A stretch of 64,000 nucleotides of DNA, from NCBI GenBank assembly GCA_009993635.1, contig JAACTC010000005.1:742947-806946 (forward strand), read 5' to 3'. Each line of letters begins with the position of its first letter. Positions within the stretch are counted from its first letter, which is position 1. Shown piece after piece: positions 53,207 through 62,778 of the stretch. This stretch comes from Erythrobacter sp. GTDB lineage: Bacteria; Pseudomonadota; Alphaproteobacteria; Sphingomonadales; Sphingomonadaceae. Made by a program: the position numbers and the translations under genes. The notes under the pieces are model-generated. The model was not told the DNA's origin. It saw nothing but the letters and a program-made list of their open reading frames with translations, and did not search any database.

Positions 53207-54296
53207 GCGTGCGAGACGCTGCATCATCCTGCCGCGGCACTCGTTTACCTTCGGGCGTGATTTCGGACTGGCCGTCGCTGCAGCTGTAATTGTCGAACCG
53301 CAGGATCTCGGCGCCGAAGAAATCGTTCATCGCCCGCATCCGCCGCATGATCGGCGTGATCTCGATCTGGTAGAACGTGTCGAGTGCTTCGCCGACCTTC
53401 CCGAAGCCACCCGTGTTCGTCGGCACGATCCCGATCAGCTGGGGTGGCACGCGATGGGCAGCGAGCATGTCGTCGCGGCTGATATTCTTCACGCCCGAAA
53501 ATTCGTCCTTCGCGGCGACATCGGCGATCGGCAGCACCTGGACGCCGTCCTTCCTGCCACCGGGCATGTAGAGAAACAGGTTCTTGAAGTTCCCGACGCC
53601 CTTGGCCGATTTCATCCGCTCGGCGACCTTTTTCGCCGTTTCCTGGTCGGCGAAAGCATCGTTTACGTAGAGGATAAAGCCGGCATGCGCGCCGTTGAGG
53701 TAATAGCGGCGGCGGAACAGCGTGGCGTTTTCGTTGAGCAGCCCGGATTGCAGGGCCGACAGCCATTCGGGCAGGCCATAGATTTCCTGCGCGACGTCGG
53801 GCTGCTGAAGCTGGAAGATCGCGCCGGGCGCAAACTGGTGCTCCTGCTGAATGCCGAGCCCGGTCCCGACGAAGAAAAACCCGCCCTCCCCCTTCGGCGC
53901 GCGCATGTGGCGCGCTGGCGCGTGCTTCGCCCGAGCGGTGCGCCCGCGCAGGTTCGGAATGTCTTCGAGGTAGCCATTGCCCATCTGGATGAAGTCGAGC
54001 GCGAACCGCTCGAAATCGTCGCTCGATAGCTGGTCGGTCGCCACCTGGTGCCCGGTCAGAAGGTTGACCTTCAGCCCGATCGCGCTGCGATGATGCGGTG
54101 CCATGTTGAACACCTGACACAGCCGGTCCATCGGCAGCGGCGGTTCGAACCAGCGCCCGTTATGATAGATCTCGAAATACTCGGTCAGCTCGCGCCGATC
54201 GAGGACGCTTTCGGCGTCGCCGAAGCTGAAGGCCATCGGCCCGCCTGCAGGGCTCACGTCGTCTCGGGTTGCGCTGGGCAAGGTCTGCTCGGGCAT
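53190..54296 (-). CDS. Phage portal protein (P2 gpQ family)
   Basis: A 368-residue portal. The segment NGRWFEPPLPMDRLCQVF and the MAPHHRSAIGLK motif match gpQ. Portals form the 12-mer ring at the head vertex through which DNA is packed. The ATG at 54296 is preceded by AAAGGAACC; ATGs at 54314 and 54329 are alternatives. The 3' end overlaps a small plus-strand gene. Confidence 0.9.
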   Translation of the reverse strand: MPEQTLPSATRDDVSPAGGPMAFSFGDAESVLDRRELTEYFEIYHNGRWFEPPLPMDRLCQVFNMAPHHRSAIGLKVNLLTGHQVATDQLSSDDFERFALDFIQMGNGYLEDIPNLRGRTARAKHAPARHMRAPKGEGGFFFVGTGLGIQQEHQFAPGAIFQLQQPDVAQEIYGLPEWLSALQSGLLNENATLFRRRYYLNGAHAGFILYVNDAFADQETAKKVAERMKSAKGVGNFKNLFLYMPGGRKDGVQVLPIADVAAKDEFSGVKNISRDDMLAAHRVPPQLIGIVPTNTGGFGKVGEALDTFYQIEITPIMRRMRAMNDFFGAEILRFDNYSCSDGQSEITPEGKRVPRQDDAASRTPNRAS

Positions 54297-54318
54297 CGGG
54301 TCGGTTCCTTTCATCGGA

Positions 54319-56220
54319 TCAGTCGTCATCGGAGAACACCGCCTGCGCCATGCCCGCGCTCTCGGCGGCGGCGGCAACGTCGAGCGGTTCGTTCGAAAAA
54401 GCGTGCAGAATGGCCCAGGCGATGTCCGCGTGCCCGATCTGGCCATTGCGTCCGGCGACGTAGGTGACACCCTTGCCGCTGCCGGTCAGCGCCGGGCGGA
54501 TTGCCATGAATGCCTGCATTACGTCGGTCCATCCGGCGTCGAATTCGACCCGGCCCGCGCGGAACAGCGACTGCCCCTTGATCACCAAAGCGGTCTTCGT
54601 GGCGATCGAATATTCGATCGAGCGAACGGTCGGGAACCAGTGCTTGACCAGTTCGAAGACCGCGCGGCCATGCCCCGTCGTGTCGATCGCGATGTCGGTG
54701 ACGTTGAAGTGTCCCGCAATCTTTCTGATGAAGTCGGCCTGCCCCTGGAAATCGAGATCGTTGAGCCGGAACTTCGCGAGCACCCGCAATTTGCCGCCCG
54801 GCCGATCGGGCGGCGCGACCACCGCCAGCGCGGCATCGTCGCGGCCCTGCTTGTTCGGATCGTACCCGATCCACACCGGCGCATCGGCAAACGGGCGCCC
54901 GCCGGGGATATCGAGCAGCGCGGGCTGGAAATCGCGCCATTTGAAGAAGCTGTCGACCCGCGCGGGGGCGAGCCGCGCCCAAGGGAAGCTGCTGGCCGCA
55001 TCGTCGACGAATTCGCATTGGTAAAGGTTGCGGAATTCGTCTTCGCTCGATTCCTCGCGCAGTTCGTCGATGTCCACCAGCGCGCCGAGCCCGCCCGCGA
55101 TTGCGTCTTCCAGCGTAACAACCTGGGACCAGCTGCCATCGGGCATGATCCCGCCGGTCTTCAGGTTCTTGTGGCTGGTATCGAAGGCGCGTTGCTTGGC
55201 CTTGGCTTTGCCCGAGTTCCATTCCTCGCCCGACCAGAAGGCGTAGGCTTCGTGCGTTTTCGTCGATGGCGTCGAGAAATAGGTCCGCTTGTAGATCTTG
55301 TGCGTCGCCATTGCCGCGGCGACCTTGCGCAGCTGGGCAAAGCCGTGGACCCAGAAGAATTCATCGAAGTAGAAGTCGCCGCTTTCACCCTGCGCCGTGT
55401 TCGAATTGGTCGAGATCGGATAGAGGCCGACCATGTCGAGCGAGAGCGGATCACCGGCGTCGTCGGTCAGCCCGCCAAAGTCGATCATGATCGGATCGCC
55501 TGCGAGGTCCACATCGCAGACCCGCTTCACCCAGCTCACGATTTCGCGCTTGAATTTCAGCGCCTGCCGTTTCGACGCCGAAAGGAATATCTGGTTGCGC
55601 GGCTGTTCCCCGGCCAGCACCGCCTCGGCGATCTTCGCCACCGCCTCGCGCGCGAAATACCAGGTCGCGCCGATCTGGCGGGATTTGAGGATTTTGCGCG
55701 TGCGCTGGTCCCGCTGTTCCCACCACCCCGCCTGGTAGGCGAAATTCTTGTCGTGGAAGTCGTCGAGCAGCGCCTGCCACTGCTCTCGGCTGAGGAAATT
55801 CTTGCGCTTTTCGTCGCGCTTGGCCTGTGCCGCGTCATCGTTGCGCCGCGCGATCTTGGGGTTGAGATCGCCTTCCCTCCCGCTCCCTTCGTATTTCGCG
55901 ATGCGAGCCGATCGTTCCATCTGGCGCATCAGGAAATCGACGCGCTTCATGTGCCCTTCGTTGAAGTCGTCGCGGTCCAGATAGCTCGCGATCTTCGCCT
56001 CGATCCGGTCTTCGATGATCTGGCGCGGGCTCGCATCGTCCCATTTGCCGCGCCGTTTCCAGCTGGCGAGGGTTTGATATTTCGGGATGCCAAGTTCGCG
56101 CTGGATATCTGCGAGCGGCCACCCGCGCCAATAGAGCGAGCGCGCCTGCCGCTGAAGGTAGGCGGCGGTCAGTTCGGTCTGGCCGGCGTGGGCGGGTAGC
56201 AGTTGCATGGCATTCGCCAT
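54319..56220 (-). CDS. Phage terminase large subunit (P2 gpP family)
   Basis: A 633-residue DNA-packaging motor: an N-terminal HTH region (residues about 30-60), an ATPase with a Walker-A-like KSRQIGATWYFAREA and FYFDEFFWV (Walker B), and a C-terminal RNase-H-like nuclease (IGYDPNKQGRDDA, DTTGHG). Order and length fit P2 gpP. It precedes the portal gene on the minus strand. Confidence 0.92.
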   Translation of the reverse strand: MANAMQLLPAHAGQTELTAAYLQRQARSLYWRGWPLADIQRELGIPKYQTLASWKRRGKWDDASPRQIIEDRIEAKIASYLDRDDFNEGHMKRVDFLMRQMERSARIAKYEGSGREGDLNPKIARRNDDAAQAKRDEKRKNFLSREQWQALLDDFHDKNFAYQAGWWEQRDQRTRKILKSRQIGATWYFAREAVAKIAEAVLAGEQPRNQIFLSASKRQALKFKREIVSWVKRVCDVDLAGDPIMIDFGGLTDDAGDPLSLDMVGLYPISTNSNTAQGESGDFYFDEFFWVHGFAQLRKVAAAMATHKIYKRTYFSTPSTKTHEAYAFWSGEEWNSGKAKAKQRAFDTSHKNLKTGGIMPDGSWSQVVTLEDAIAGGLGALVDIDELREESSEDEFRNLYQCEFVDDAASSFPWARLAPARVDSFFKWRDFQPALLDIPGGRPFADAPVWIGYDPNKQGRDDAALAVVAPPDRPGGKLRVLAKFRLNDLDFQGQADFIRKIAGHFNVTDIAIDTTGHGRAVFELVKHWFPTVRSIEYSIATKTALVIKGQSLFRAGRVEFDAGWTDVMQAFMAIRPALTGSGKGVTYVAGRNGQIGHADIAWAILHAFSNEPLDVAAAAESAGMAQAVFSDDD

Positions 56221-56385
56221 GCACCCCGCTGTTGGGCGGCGGTCTATCGCCCGGCGTGGTGGAATGCGGTTTCACCCGCGCGCGGCGTTGCATGAATGCG
56301 CGCTTCGGGGGCCTTAGTGCGCTCAGCAATCTTTCCGCGATGAACGCGCCAGGCACGGCGCAGCGACCTTGGAGCCGACAACGCC

Positions 56386-57222
56386 ATGAAGACCAAGCCT
56401 TTCCTGCTCGCCACCGCCGGTTCCACCGTCGACAGCCGCACGATCGATGAAAACGACATCAAGCAGATGGCGTCGAGCTATGATCCGAAGACCTACGGCG
56501 CACGGCTCAATATCGAGCATATTCGCGGGCTCGGCACCGAAGGCCCGTTCCGCGCCTATGGCGATGTCCTGGAGCTTTCGACCGGCGAGGTCGACGTCAA
56601 CTTCAACGGCGAGACCGAAAAGCGCCTGGGTCTGTTCGGCACCTTCGACGTCACCGACGACGCCAAGCAGCTGAACGACGCGGGGCAGAAGGTCTATCCC
56701 TCGGTCGAAATCCATCCGAACTTCGGCGGCAAGGGCTACTGCTACCTGATGGGCGTCGCGCTGACCGACAGTCCGGCCTCGATCGCAACCGAACGCCTGA
56801 AGTTCAACCGCAGCCTGCCCGACGCGATCACGCTGTCGCGCGACGAAGCGGCCCTGCTCGAATTCGCGGACGCCGGGACCGGCGACGCCACCGGCCAGAA
56901 TTTCATCCAACGCTTCGGCGCGATGCTCGACGAAAAGCTGGGCAAGCTCGGCGGTGGAAAACCCGTCGAAAAGCCAGCCTCCAAGAATGGCGACGACGAA
57001 ACGGATGCCTTCAACATCACCGATCTGCAGCCGATGCTGACCGAACTGGGCCAGCTTTGCGCCGACGAAATCGGCAAGCTCGACGCGCGCTACCGCGAAG
57101 AGATCGACGCGCTTTCGGTAAAGGTCACCCGCATCGACAAGACGATCGAGGCCACGCCCGCGCAGAGCCACACCGCCCGACCCGCAGCCACCGGCAACGC
57201 CGACGAAAAGACCGACTGCTGA
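56386..57222 (+). CDS. Capsid scaffolding protein/protease (P2 gpO family)
   Basis: A 278-residue protein: an N-terminal serine protease and a C-terminal scaffold. The protease triad can be placed at Asp16, His45 and Ser106 (in VYPSVEI) by comparison with P2 gpO (Asp19, His48 and Ser107). The last ~100 residues are Glu/Lys/Asp-rich, helical scaffold. The start has GGAG upstream. It is divergent from the terminase gene; the 165-base gap probably holds the two late promoters. Confidence 0.88.
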   Translation: MKTKPFLLATAGSTVDSRTIDENDIKQMASSYDPKTYGARLNIEHIRGLGTEGPFRAYGDVLELSTGEVDVNFNGETEKRLGLFGTFDVTDDAKQLNDAGQKVYPSVEIHPNFGGKGYCYLMGVALTDSPASIATERLKFNRSLPDAITLSRDEAALLEFADAGTGDATGQNFIQRFGAMLDEKLGKLGGGKPVEKPASKNGDDETDAFNITDLQPMLTELGQLCADEIGKLDARYREEIDALSVKVTRIDKTIEATPAQSHTARPAATGNADEKTDC

Positions 57223-57286
57223 TCCACCCAAACCCGCATCCACCCGAGCAAAGCCCCGCACCCGCTTCGCTTAAGGAACCGACCCG

Positions 57287-58423
57287 ATGAAAACCGCCAC
57301 CCGCCTGAAGTTCGCGGCCTTCGTTTCGCAGATCGCCCTGATCAACGGCCTCTCCACCCCTGCCGACCCGGAAAAGGGGACTTCGAAGTTCAACGTCTCG
57401 CCCAACGTCGAACAGAAGCTCGAAGATCGCCTGCGCGCGTCGAGCGAATTCTTGCAGATGGTCAACGTCATCCCGGTGAGCGAGCAGGAAGGCGCGGTGC
57501 TGGGCGTCGGCGTGTCCAAGTCGCTCGCCGGCCGGACCGACACCAGCGACGGCACCCGCCGCGATCCGCAGGCTGTCGGCAACGCGAACGAGAAGCATCG
57601 CTACCTGTGCAAGAAGACCAATTTCGACTGGTCGATGCGCTACGCCCTGCTCGACGCCTGGGCCCACCGCCCGAATTTCCAGACGCTGGTGCGCGACGAC
57701 ATTCTCGCGCAGCAGGCGCAGGACCGGATCATCATCGGCTTCCACGGCACCAGCGCGGCAGCCGACACCGATCGCGTCGCCAATCCGCTGCTGCAGGACG
57801 TCAACCTCGGGTGGCTGCACAAGATCCGCACCGATGCGCCTGCGCAGGTGATGGACGATGGCGCCCTCACGGTCGAAAGCGACGGCACTGACAACGCCGC
57901 GCTCAAGGCGATCTACGTGAAGGATGGCGCGACCCTGTTCGACGAATCGCTCGACAATGCGACCGATGCCGACGCCGACTATGCCTCGCTCGATGCGCTG
58001 GTGCTGGACGCCAAGCGCGGCATCCATGAACGCCATCGCGGCGATACCGACCTGGTCGTGATCGTCGGGCATGACCTGCTTGACGACAAGTATTTCAACA
58101 TCGCGCAGAAGACCGGCGCGACCGCGACCGAGCAGGAAGCGACCGACCGCATCCTCGCTTCCACCAAGATGCTCGGCGGTCTGCAGGCCTACCGCGTCAG
58201 CGGCTTCCCCGCGAATTCGATCCTGATCACCAAGCTCTCCAACCTGTCGATCTACTGGCAGGAAGGCAGCCGCCGCCGTCGCCTGGTCGACGAGCCCGAA
58301 TATGATCGCATCGCGAACTATGAATCGGTCAACGAGGCCTACGTGGTCGAGGAATACCAGCTGGCGGTGCTGGTCGAGAATATCGTGATCGGCGCGGCAC
58401 CGGACCGCCCGGATCCCGCCTAA
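57287..58423 (+). CDS. Phage major capsid protein (P2 gpN family)
   Basis: A 378-residue major capsid protein with the HK97-type fold. Sequence such as FNVSPNVEQKLEDRLRASSEFL and YCKK-type KTNFDWSMRYALLDAWAH fits gpN. The ATG follows AAGGAAC. P2 gpO cleaves the N-terminus of gpN during head assembly. Confidence 0.9.
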   Translation: MKTATRLKFAAFVSQIALINGLSTPADPEKGTSKFNVSPNVEQKLEDRLRASSEFLQMVNVIPVSEQEGAVLGVGVSKSLAGRTDTSDGTRRDPQAVGNANEKHRYLCKKTNFDWSMRYALLDAWAHRPNFQTLVRDDILAQQAQDRIIIGFHGTSAAADTDRVANPLLQDVNLGWLHKIRTDAPAQVMDDGALTVESDGTDNAALKAIYVKDGATLFDESLDNATDADADYASLDALVLDAKRGIHERHRGDTDLVVIVGHDLLDDKYFNIAQKTGATATEQEATDRILASTKMLGGLQAYRVSGFPANSILITKLSNLSIYWQEGSRRRRLVDEPEYDRIANYESVNEAYVVEEYQLAVLVENIVIGAAPDRPDPA

Positions 58424-58507
58424 CCCGACCTGATGGACAGGGGCGCACCTGCCGTGCGTCCCGTCATCGCCCCGCAATTTTCCTCCACGCTGCAGGAGCC
58501 CCCGCTG

Positions 58508-59257
58508 ATGACCAGTCCCTTCCTTCGCAACCGCCAGCGCAAGCTGGCCGCACAGTCGGGCGAAGCGGCGACCGCGCACATGCCCAAGCCGCGCGACGAA
58601 AAGAGCGCGACCGGTCAGGAATATGCCGGGCTGAAGGTCCGCCTGCACGATCAGCTGCGCCAACTTCAGGACGTGGAAAGCCACGAAGCACGCATCCCCA
58701 TGAAGGCGCAGTTTGTGAAGGACTTCGCGCCGTGGGTCGATGGCGTGATCGAGGCCGACAAGCCGGTCGAGGACGAGATCGTGATGACCAGCCTCGTCTG
58801 GTCGATCGACATCGGCGAGTTCGAACGTGCGGTCGAGATCGGCGAATTCGCGCTGCGCCACGGCATGTCGATGCCAGAACGCTACAAGCGCAGCGTGGCG
58901 TGCTTCCTGCGCGAAGATATCGCCGAGATCGCGATCGCGGATTCCGACGCGGTCGATCTGCCGCTTCTCGTGAAAATCGATTCGCTCACTGCCGATGCCG
59001 ACATGCCAGACGCTGCGAAGGCGAAGCTGCACAAGGCGCTGGGCCGCGCCTGGCGCGCGAAGGCGGACGCTTTCGATGCGAGCGACGACAGCGCCCCTGC
59101 CGGGGGTGAGGCGGCCTACGTTTCCGCCGCGCTCGACCAGCTCCGCCGCGCGCTCACGCTCGACAAGAAAGCGGGCGTCAAGAAGGACATCGAACAGCTC
59201 GACCGCCGTCTCGCCAAGCTGCAGGAAAGTCAGGGAAATGGCGATCCCGCCGACTGA
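58508..59257 (+). CDS. Terminase small/endonuclease subunit (P2 gpM family)
   Basis: A 249-residue terminase subunit that makes the cos cut in P2. It has the VESHEARIPMKAQFVKDF, MTSLVWSIDIGEFERAVE and CFLREDIAE stretches of the family. The ATG at 58508 follows CAGGAG; the upstream extension from 58433 is not family-like. Confidence 0.85.
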   Translation: MTSPFLRNRQRKLAAQSGEAATAHMPKPRDEKSATGQEYAGLKVRLHDQLRQLQDVESHEARIPMKAQFVKDFAPWVDGVIEADKPVEDEIVMTSLVWSIDIGEFERAVEIGEFALRHGMSMPERYKRSVACFLREDIAEIAIADSDAVDLPLLVKIDSLTADADMPDAAKAKLHKALGRAWRAKADAFDASDDSAPAGGEAAYVSAALDQLRRALTLDKKAGVKKDIEQLDRRLAKLQESQGNGDPAD

Positions 59258-59453
59258 GATCACGCGCGAAGAGAAACGCGCGGATAGCCGCCGCCTCGCT
59301 CTGTTCGCCGCCTCATGCGTGTTTTTGGCTGTTGCTCTCGCATTGCTGATTCCGGAACGCCCCACGGCGCTGGGGGGCGATCGGTCCGATCGGCGGGGCG
59401 CATGCCCTACCCGCTCGTGCCCGGTCTCACCCCCCACTTGCCGGGAAATCTAG
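59238..59453 (+). CDS. Small one-helix membrane protein between gpM and gpL
   Basis: A 71-residue protein with one strong hydrophobic helix (about residues 20-42, RRLALFAASCVFLAVALALL) and a Pro/Arg/Cys-rich C-terminus. It overlaps the end of gpM by 20 bases and has AGGAAAG upstream. No such gene is present at this point in P2. A holin-like or spanin-like role is a guess. Confidence 0.45.
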   Translation: MAIPPTEITREEKRADSRRLALFAASCVFLAVALALLIPERPTALGGDRSDRRGACPTRSCPVSPPTCREI

Positions 59454-59462
59454 GACCCGACC

Positions 59463-59963
59463 GTGGCTGGACTGACCGCACCACCCGATAATGCAGCCGC
59501 ACCCGACGGCCCGATCGTCGCGGCGGATGACTGGTTCCCCGGCATCGATACCGACGCGGTGCGCGAAAAGGTCCGCATCGGCGATGGGGCGGTGACCAAT
59601 GCGCGGCTTACCGAAGCGGTCGTCGCCGGCATCCTTGCCGGGCTCGACGCCTTGGCCGACTGGCAGACGATGCACCGGAATGCCGGGGTCGCGAATCTCG
59701 AGGCCGTCACCACCCGAACCGTTGCGGGAGAGAACCTGGCCAATCTTCTGTGGGGCCGGATCGTCCTGTTCTATGCCGCCGCCGAGCTGATGGACGGGCA
59801 CACCGATGTCGCCGCGACCGACGACGCGCTCGATCGGGAAGAAGAAAAGCGCGCCACTGCCGACACCTATCGCCGCAAGGCCTACGAAGCCGTCGCCGAC
59901 CTGATGAAGATCGGCGCGAAGGAAGGTGACGCGGTCGGCCGCAACCGGGTGGAGCTGATATGA
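59463..59963 (+). CDS. Head completion/stabilisation protein (P2 gpL family)
   Basis: A 166-residue protein with the GDGAVTNARLTEAVVAGIL and HRNAGVANLEAV stretches of gpL. It closes the head after packaging, in P2. A GTG start. Overlaps gpX as ATGA. Confidence 0.82.
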   Translation: MAGLTAPPDNAAAPDGPIVAADDWFPGIDTDAVREKVRIGDGAVTNARLTEAVVAGILAGLDALADWQTMHRNAGVANLEAVTTRTVAGENLANLLWGRIVLFYAAAELMDGHTDVAATDDALDREEEKRATADTYRRKAYEAVADLMKIGAKEGDAVGRNRVELI

Positions 59964-60175
59964 TCGCCACGGCGCAGGATGGCGAAACTCTCGACGCTCT
60001 GGTCTGGCGTGTGCTCGGGCGCACCGCGGCGATCACCGAACAGGTCTATGACGCAAACCCCGGCTTGGCCGACCACGGCGCCCAGCTGCCGGGCGGAACG
60101 AGGGTAGACCTCACGCTCGCCGCACAAGCCGCCAGCGCGCCGCCGAAGCGCGATGTCGTCAACCTGTGGGATTAG
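59960..60175 (+). CDS. Tail protein X (P2 gpX family, LysM-like)
   Basis: A 71-residue protein with a LysM-like fold: GETLDALVWRVLGR at the start and VYDANPGLADHGAQLPGG. In P2 it is a small tail protein. It is followed within 12 bases by gpR; the lysis genes (holin, endolysin, spanins) normally between X and R are missing. Confidence 0.85.
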   Translation: MIATAQDGETLDALVWRVLGRTAAITEQVYDANPGLADHGAQLPGGTRVDLTLAAQAASAPPKRDVVNLWD

Positions 60176-60187
60176 GCGGATCCAGCA

Positions 60188-60670
60188 ATGCAGAAACCCG
60201 CCAGCCTTCGCAAAGCACTTCATGCCGCGCTACCCTCGATCCGCTCCACGCCCGATCGCCTGGCGATCTGGATCGAGGACGGCGCGGTTCGCGTGCGCCA
60301 GACCGAAAGCCACTCCTTCGCGTTCCATTATCCGCTGTCGATCCTGCTGCGCGAGGAAAAGACCGACATCGCGATTGTAGTCCATGCGATCAATCGCTGG
60401 CTGCGCGCCAACCAGCCCGATCTGCTGGCGGGTGGCGCGGGCGATTCCTACAAGTTCGAGACGGACATCCTCGACAACGGCACCGCCGACATCCTGTTCA
60501 CGATCGACCTGACTGAAAGCGTCTCGGTCGCCCGCAATCCCGACGAAAGCTGGGCGATCGATTACCTGCCCGAACCCGATCCCATGTTCGCCAGCGACGC
60601 GCCGGTCGAAGGGCTGGACGGCACGACGCCGCTGGCGGGCGTCGATGCGATCGTCGCCGATGGCGGCTGA
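60188..60670 (+). CDS. Tail completion protein (P2 gpR family)
   Basis: A 160-residue protein, with the family start KPASLRKALHAALP and the AINRWLRANQPDL core. P2 gpR completes the tail with gpS. It sits directly upstream of gpS. Confidence 0.85.
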   Translation: MQKPASLRKALHAALPSIRSTPDRLAIWIEDGAVRVRQTESHSFAFHYPLSILLREEKTDIAIVVHAINRWLRANQPDLLAGGAGDSYKFETDILDNGTADILFTIDLTESVSVARNPDESWAIDYLPEPDPMFASDAPVEGLDGTTPLAGVDAIVADGG

Positions 60671-60672
60671 CC

Positions 60673-61155
60673 ATGTCCCACTATGATTCCGATGCGCTGT
60701 CGGGGCTCGACCCGTGGCTGGCAGACGTCCTGCGCGGGCTGTGCCCGGCCAAGCGCAAACGCGCGGCACTGAAGCTCGGGCAGGCGCTCCGCCGATCGAA
60801 CCTTGCGCGGATCAAGGACAACGTGGAACCCGACGGCAGCCCGATGGACAAGCGCAAGTCCCGCCTCGATCGGCGCGGACGCGTGCGCAGCAAAGCGGGC
60901 GGCAAGATGTTCCGCAAGCTGCGCTATGCCCGCCGCTGGCAGGTAAAGGCACGGGTCGACAGCGTGGAGCTTTCGCCTAAGGGCCGGTCGAACATCCCCG
61001 AGGTGCATCACTTCGGCAAAAAAGGCTTCGTCGGGCGCGGACCCGATGGCAGAAAGATTTTCACCCGATACCCCGAACGCCGCCTGCTCGGCTTCGGCAA
61101 GGGGGACGATCAGCTGGCGATCGACATTGCAGCGGACCTGATCGACCGGGACTAA
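60673..61155 (+). CDS. Tail completion/virion morphogenesis protein (P2 gpS family)
   Basis: A 160-residue Lys/Arg-rich protein with GGKMFRKLRYARRWQVKA. It belongs to the gpS/virion morphogenesis family (tail completion). It starts 2 bases after gpR. In P2 the spike gpV and gpW follow; here the next gene is J after 91 bases. Confidence 0.85.
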   Translation: MSHYDSDALSGLDPWLADVLRGLCPAKRKRAALKLGQALRRSNLARIKDNVEPDGSPMDKRKSRLDRRGRVRSKAGGKMFRKLRYARRWQVKARVDSVELSPKGRSNIPEVHHFGKKGFVGRGPDGRKIFTRYPERRLLGFGKGDDQLAIDIAADLIDRD

Positions 61156-61246
61156 TTGCGGCGCTCCGGCCGCGAGGCCCGGTCAAATCCGCTTTCACCA
61201 CTCGCCCGACTTACGCGCGGGAAATCCATCGGGCAGTCGACATGGC

Positions 61247-62140
61247 ATGACTGCCGCCGCATCTTCCGTTGATCTGTCGCGCCTGCCGCCGCCGGACGTC
61301 ATCGAAGATCTCGACTTCGAAACGATATTCGCCGCGCGCAAGGCAGACTTCCTCACCCGCTTTCCGCAGTTCAGCGCGAACGTGGAAAGCGATCCCGTCG
61401 TCAAGGCGCTGGAAGCGGGGGCCTATCGCGAACTGGTCCTGCGGGCGCGCATCAATGACGCGGTGCGGCGGGTGCTGGTCGCCTATGCGGCAGGCCCGGA
61501 TCTCGACCATCTCGCAGCGTTGCTCGGCGTGGCGCGACAGGAGATCGCGCCCGCCGACGCACAGGCCGGTACGCTCGCCGTTTTCGAGGATGACGATGCG
61601 CTGCGGCGGCGCATGCTGCTCGCGCCAGACAGCTTCAGCGTGGCTGGCCCGGCCAGCGCCTATGTCTTTCACGCCCTGTCCGCCGATGCCGACGTTCTCG
61701 ATGCGAGCGCGATCAGCCCCGCCCCCGGCGAAGTCACCGTTTCCGTCCTCTCTCGCAGCGGCGATGGCAGCGCACCTGCACAGCTGGTCGCCACGGTCCA
61801 GTCGTTGCTCGACGATGATGAAGTTCGCCCGCTGACCGACCAGGTCACGGTGCAAGGCGCGGACATCGTCGACGTCGCGATCGACGCGCAGCTGACCCTC
61901 TACCCCGGCCCCGACGAAACCTTGATCCTGACCGCTGCGAACGCCGCGCTTGACGATCTGCTTGCGAGCAACCGCCGCCTGGGCCGCGACCTCACACGCT
62001 CGGCAATCACTGCCGCCTTGCATGTCACGGGCGTCCAGAACGTCGCGCTGGTCGCGCCCGCTGCCGACGTCGTCATCGACCTTACGCAATGCGCCAATGT
62101 CGGCACCCGCTCTGTCGTCGTCTCGGGGACTGACACATGA
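61247..62140 (+). CDS. Baseplate assembly protein J (P2 gpJ family)
   Basis: A 297-residue baseplate protein of the Mu gp47/gpJ family. It has LPPPDVIEDLDFETIFAARK and LLASNRRLGRDLTRS. Together with gpI it forms the baseplate wedge. Overlaps gpI as ATGA. Confidence 0.9.
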   Translation: MTAAASSVDLSRLPPPDVIEDLDFETIFAARKADFLTRFPQFSANVESDPVVKALEAGAYRELVLRARINDAVRRVLVAYAAGPDLDHLAALLGVARQEIAPADAQAGTLAVFEDDDALRRRMLLAPDSFSVAGPASAYVFHALSADADVLDASAISPAPGEVTVSVLSRSGDGSAPAQLVATVQSLLDDDEVRPLTDQVTVQGADIVDVAIDAQLTLYPGPDETLILTAANAALDDLLASNRRLGRDLTRSAITAALHVTGVQNVALVAPAADVVIDLTQCANVGTRSVVVSGTDT

Positions 62141-62778
62141 CCATCCTTCCCCCCAACTCCACCGCGCTCGAACGCAAGCTCGATCTGGTCGAGCAGGCAC
62201 GCCTCGCGGCGGTGCCGGTGCCGATCGGCGACGTCTGGAACCCCGCGACGTGCCCCGCCGCACTGCTGCCCTGGCTGGCATGGGGCATCTCGATCGACAT
62301 CTGGGACACCGGATGGACCGAACAGCAGAAGCGCGGTGCGATTGCCGCGGCGATCGCCGAACAGCGCCGTAAGGGTACCCGAGCAAGCCTGCGCACCGTG
62401 CTGGACCGTTTCGATCCGCTGATCGAAATTGTCGAATGGTTCGAGGATCGCGAAAACCTCGATCCCCATACCTTCCGGCTCGAGCTTCCTCTGAAGACGG
62501 TCAGCCCGGTCGAATACGATACGGAACTGGTCGCCGCGCTCTTGCGGGACATTGCCCAGGTCAAACCGCTTCGTGCGCACATGTCCGCCGTTTATCGCAT
62601 GAAGGCCCAGGCCAATGCCTGGCTGCTGGGCGCGGGTTGGTCGGCCGGTCACACCAGGCTCGATGCCGACGCGGACGCCGAAGCCGCGCTCGATCCGGTC
62701 TGGGCGAGCTACCTGCAGACCGAGGATGGCGAGCCGCTGCGCAACGAAGCAACCGAAGACTTCCTGGTGGCGGCATGA
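62137..62778 (+). CDS. Tail protein I (P2 gpI family)
   Basis: A 213-residue baseplate wedge protein with LLPWLAWGISIDIWDTGW and KRGAIAAAIAEQRRKGTRAS. It is slightly longer than P2 gpI. Overlaps J and H by 4 bases each. Confidence 0.88.
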   Translation: MTILPPNSTALERKLDLVEQARLAAVPVPIGDVWNPATCPAALLPWLAWGISIDIWDTGWTEQQKRGAIAAAIAEQRRKGTRASLRTVLDRFDPLIEIVEWFEDRENLDPHTFRLELPLKTVSPVEYDTELVAALLRDIAQVKPLRAHMSAVYRMKAQANAWLLGAGWSAGHTRLDADADAEAALDPVWASYLQTEDGEPLRNEATEDFLVAA

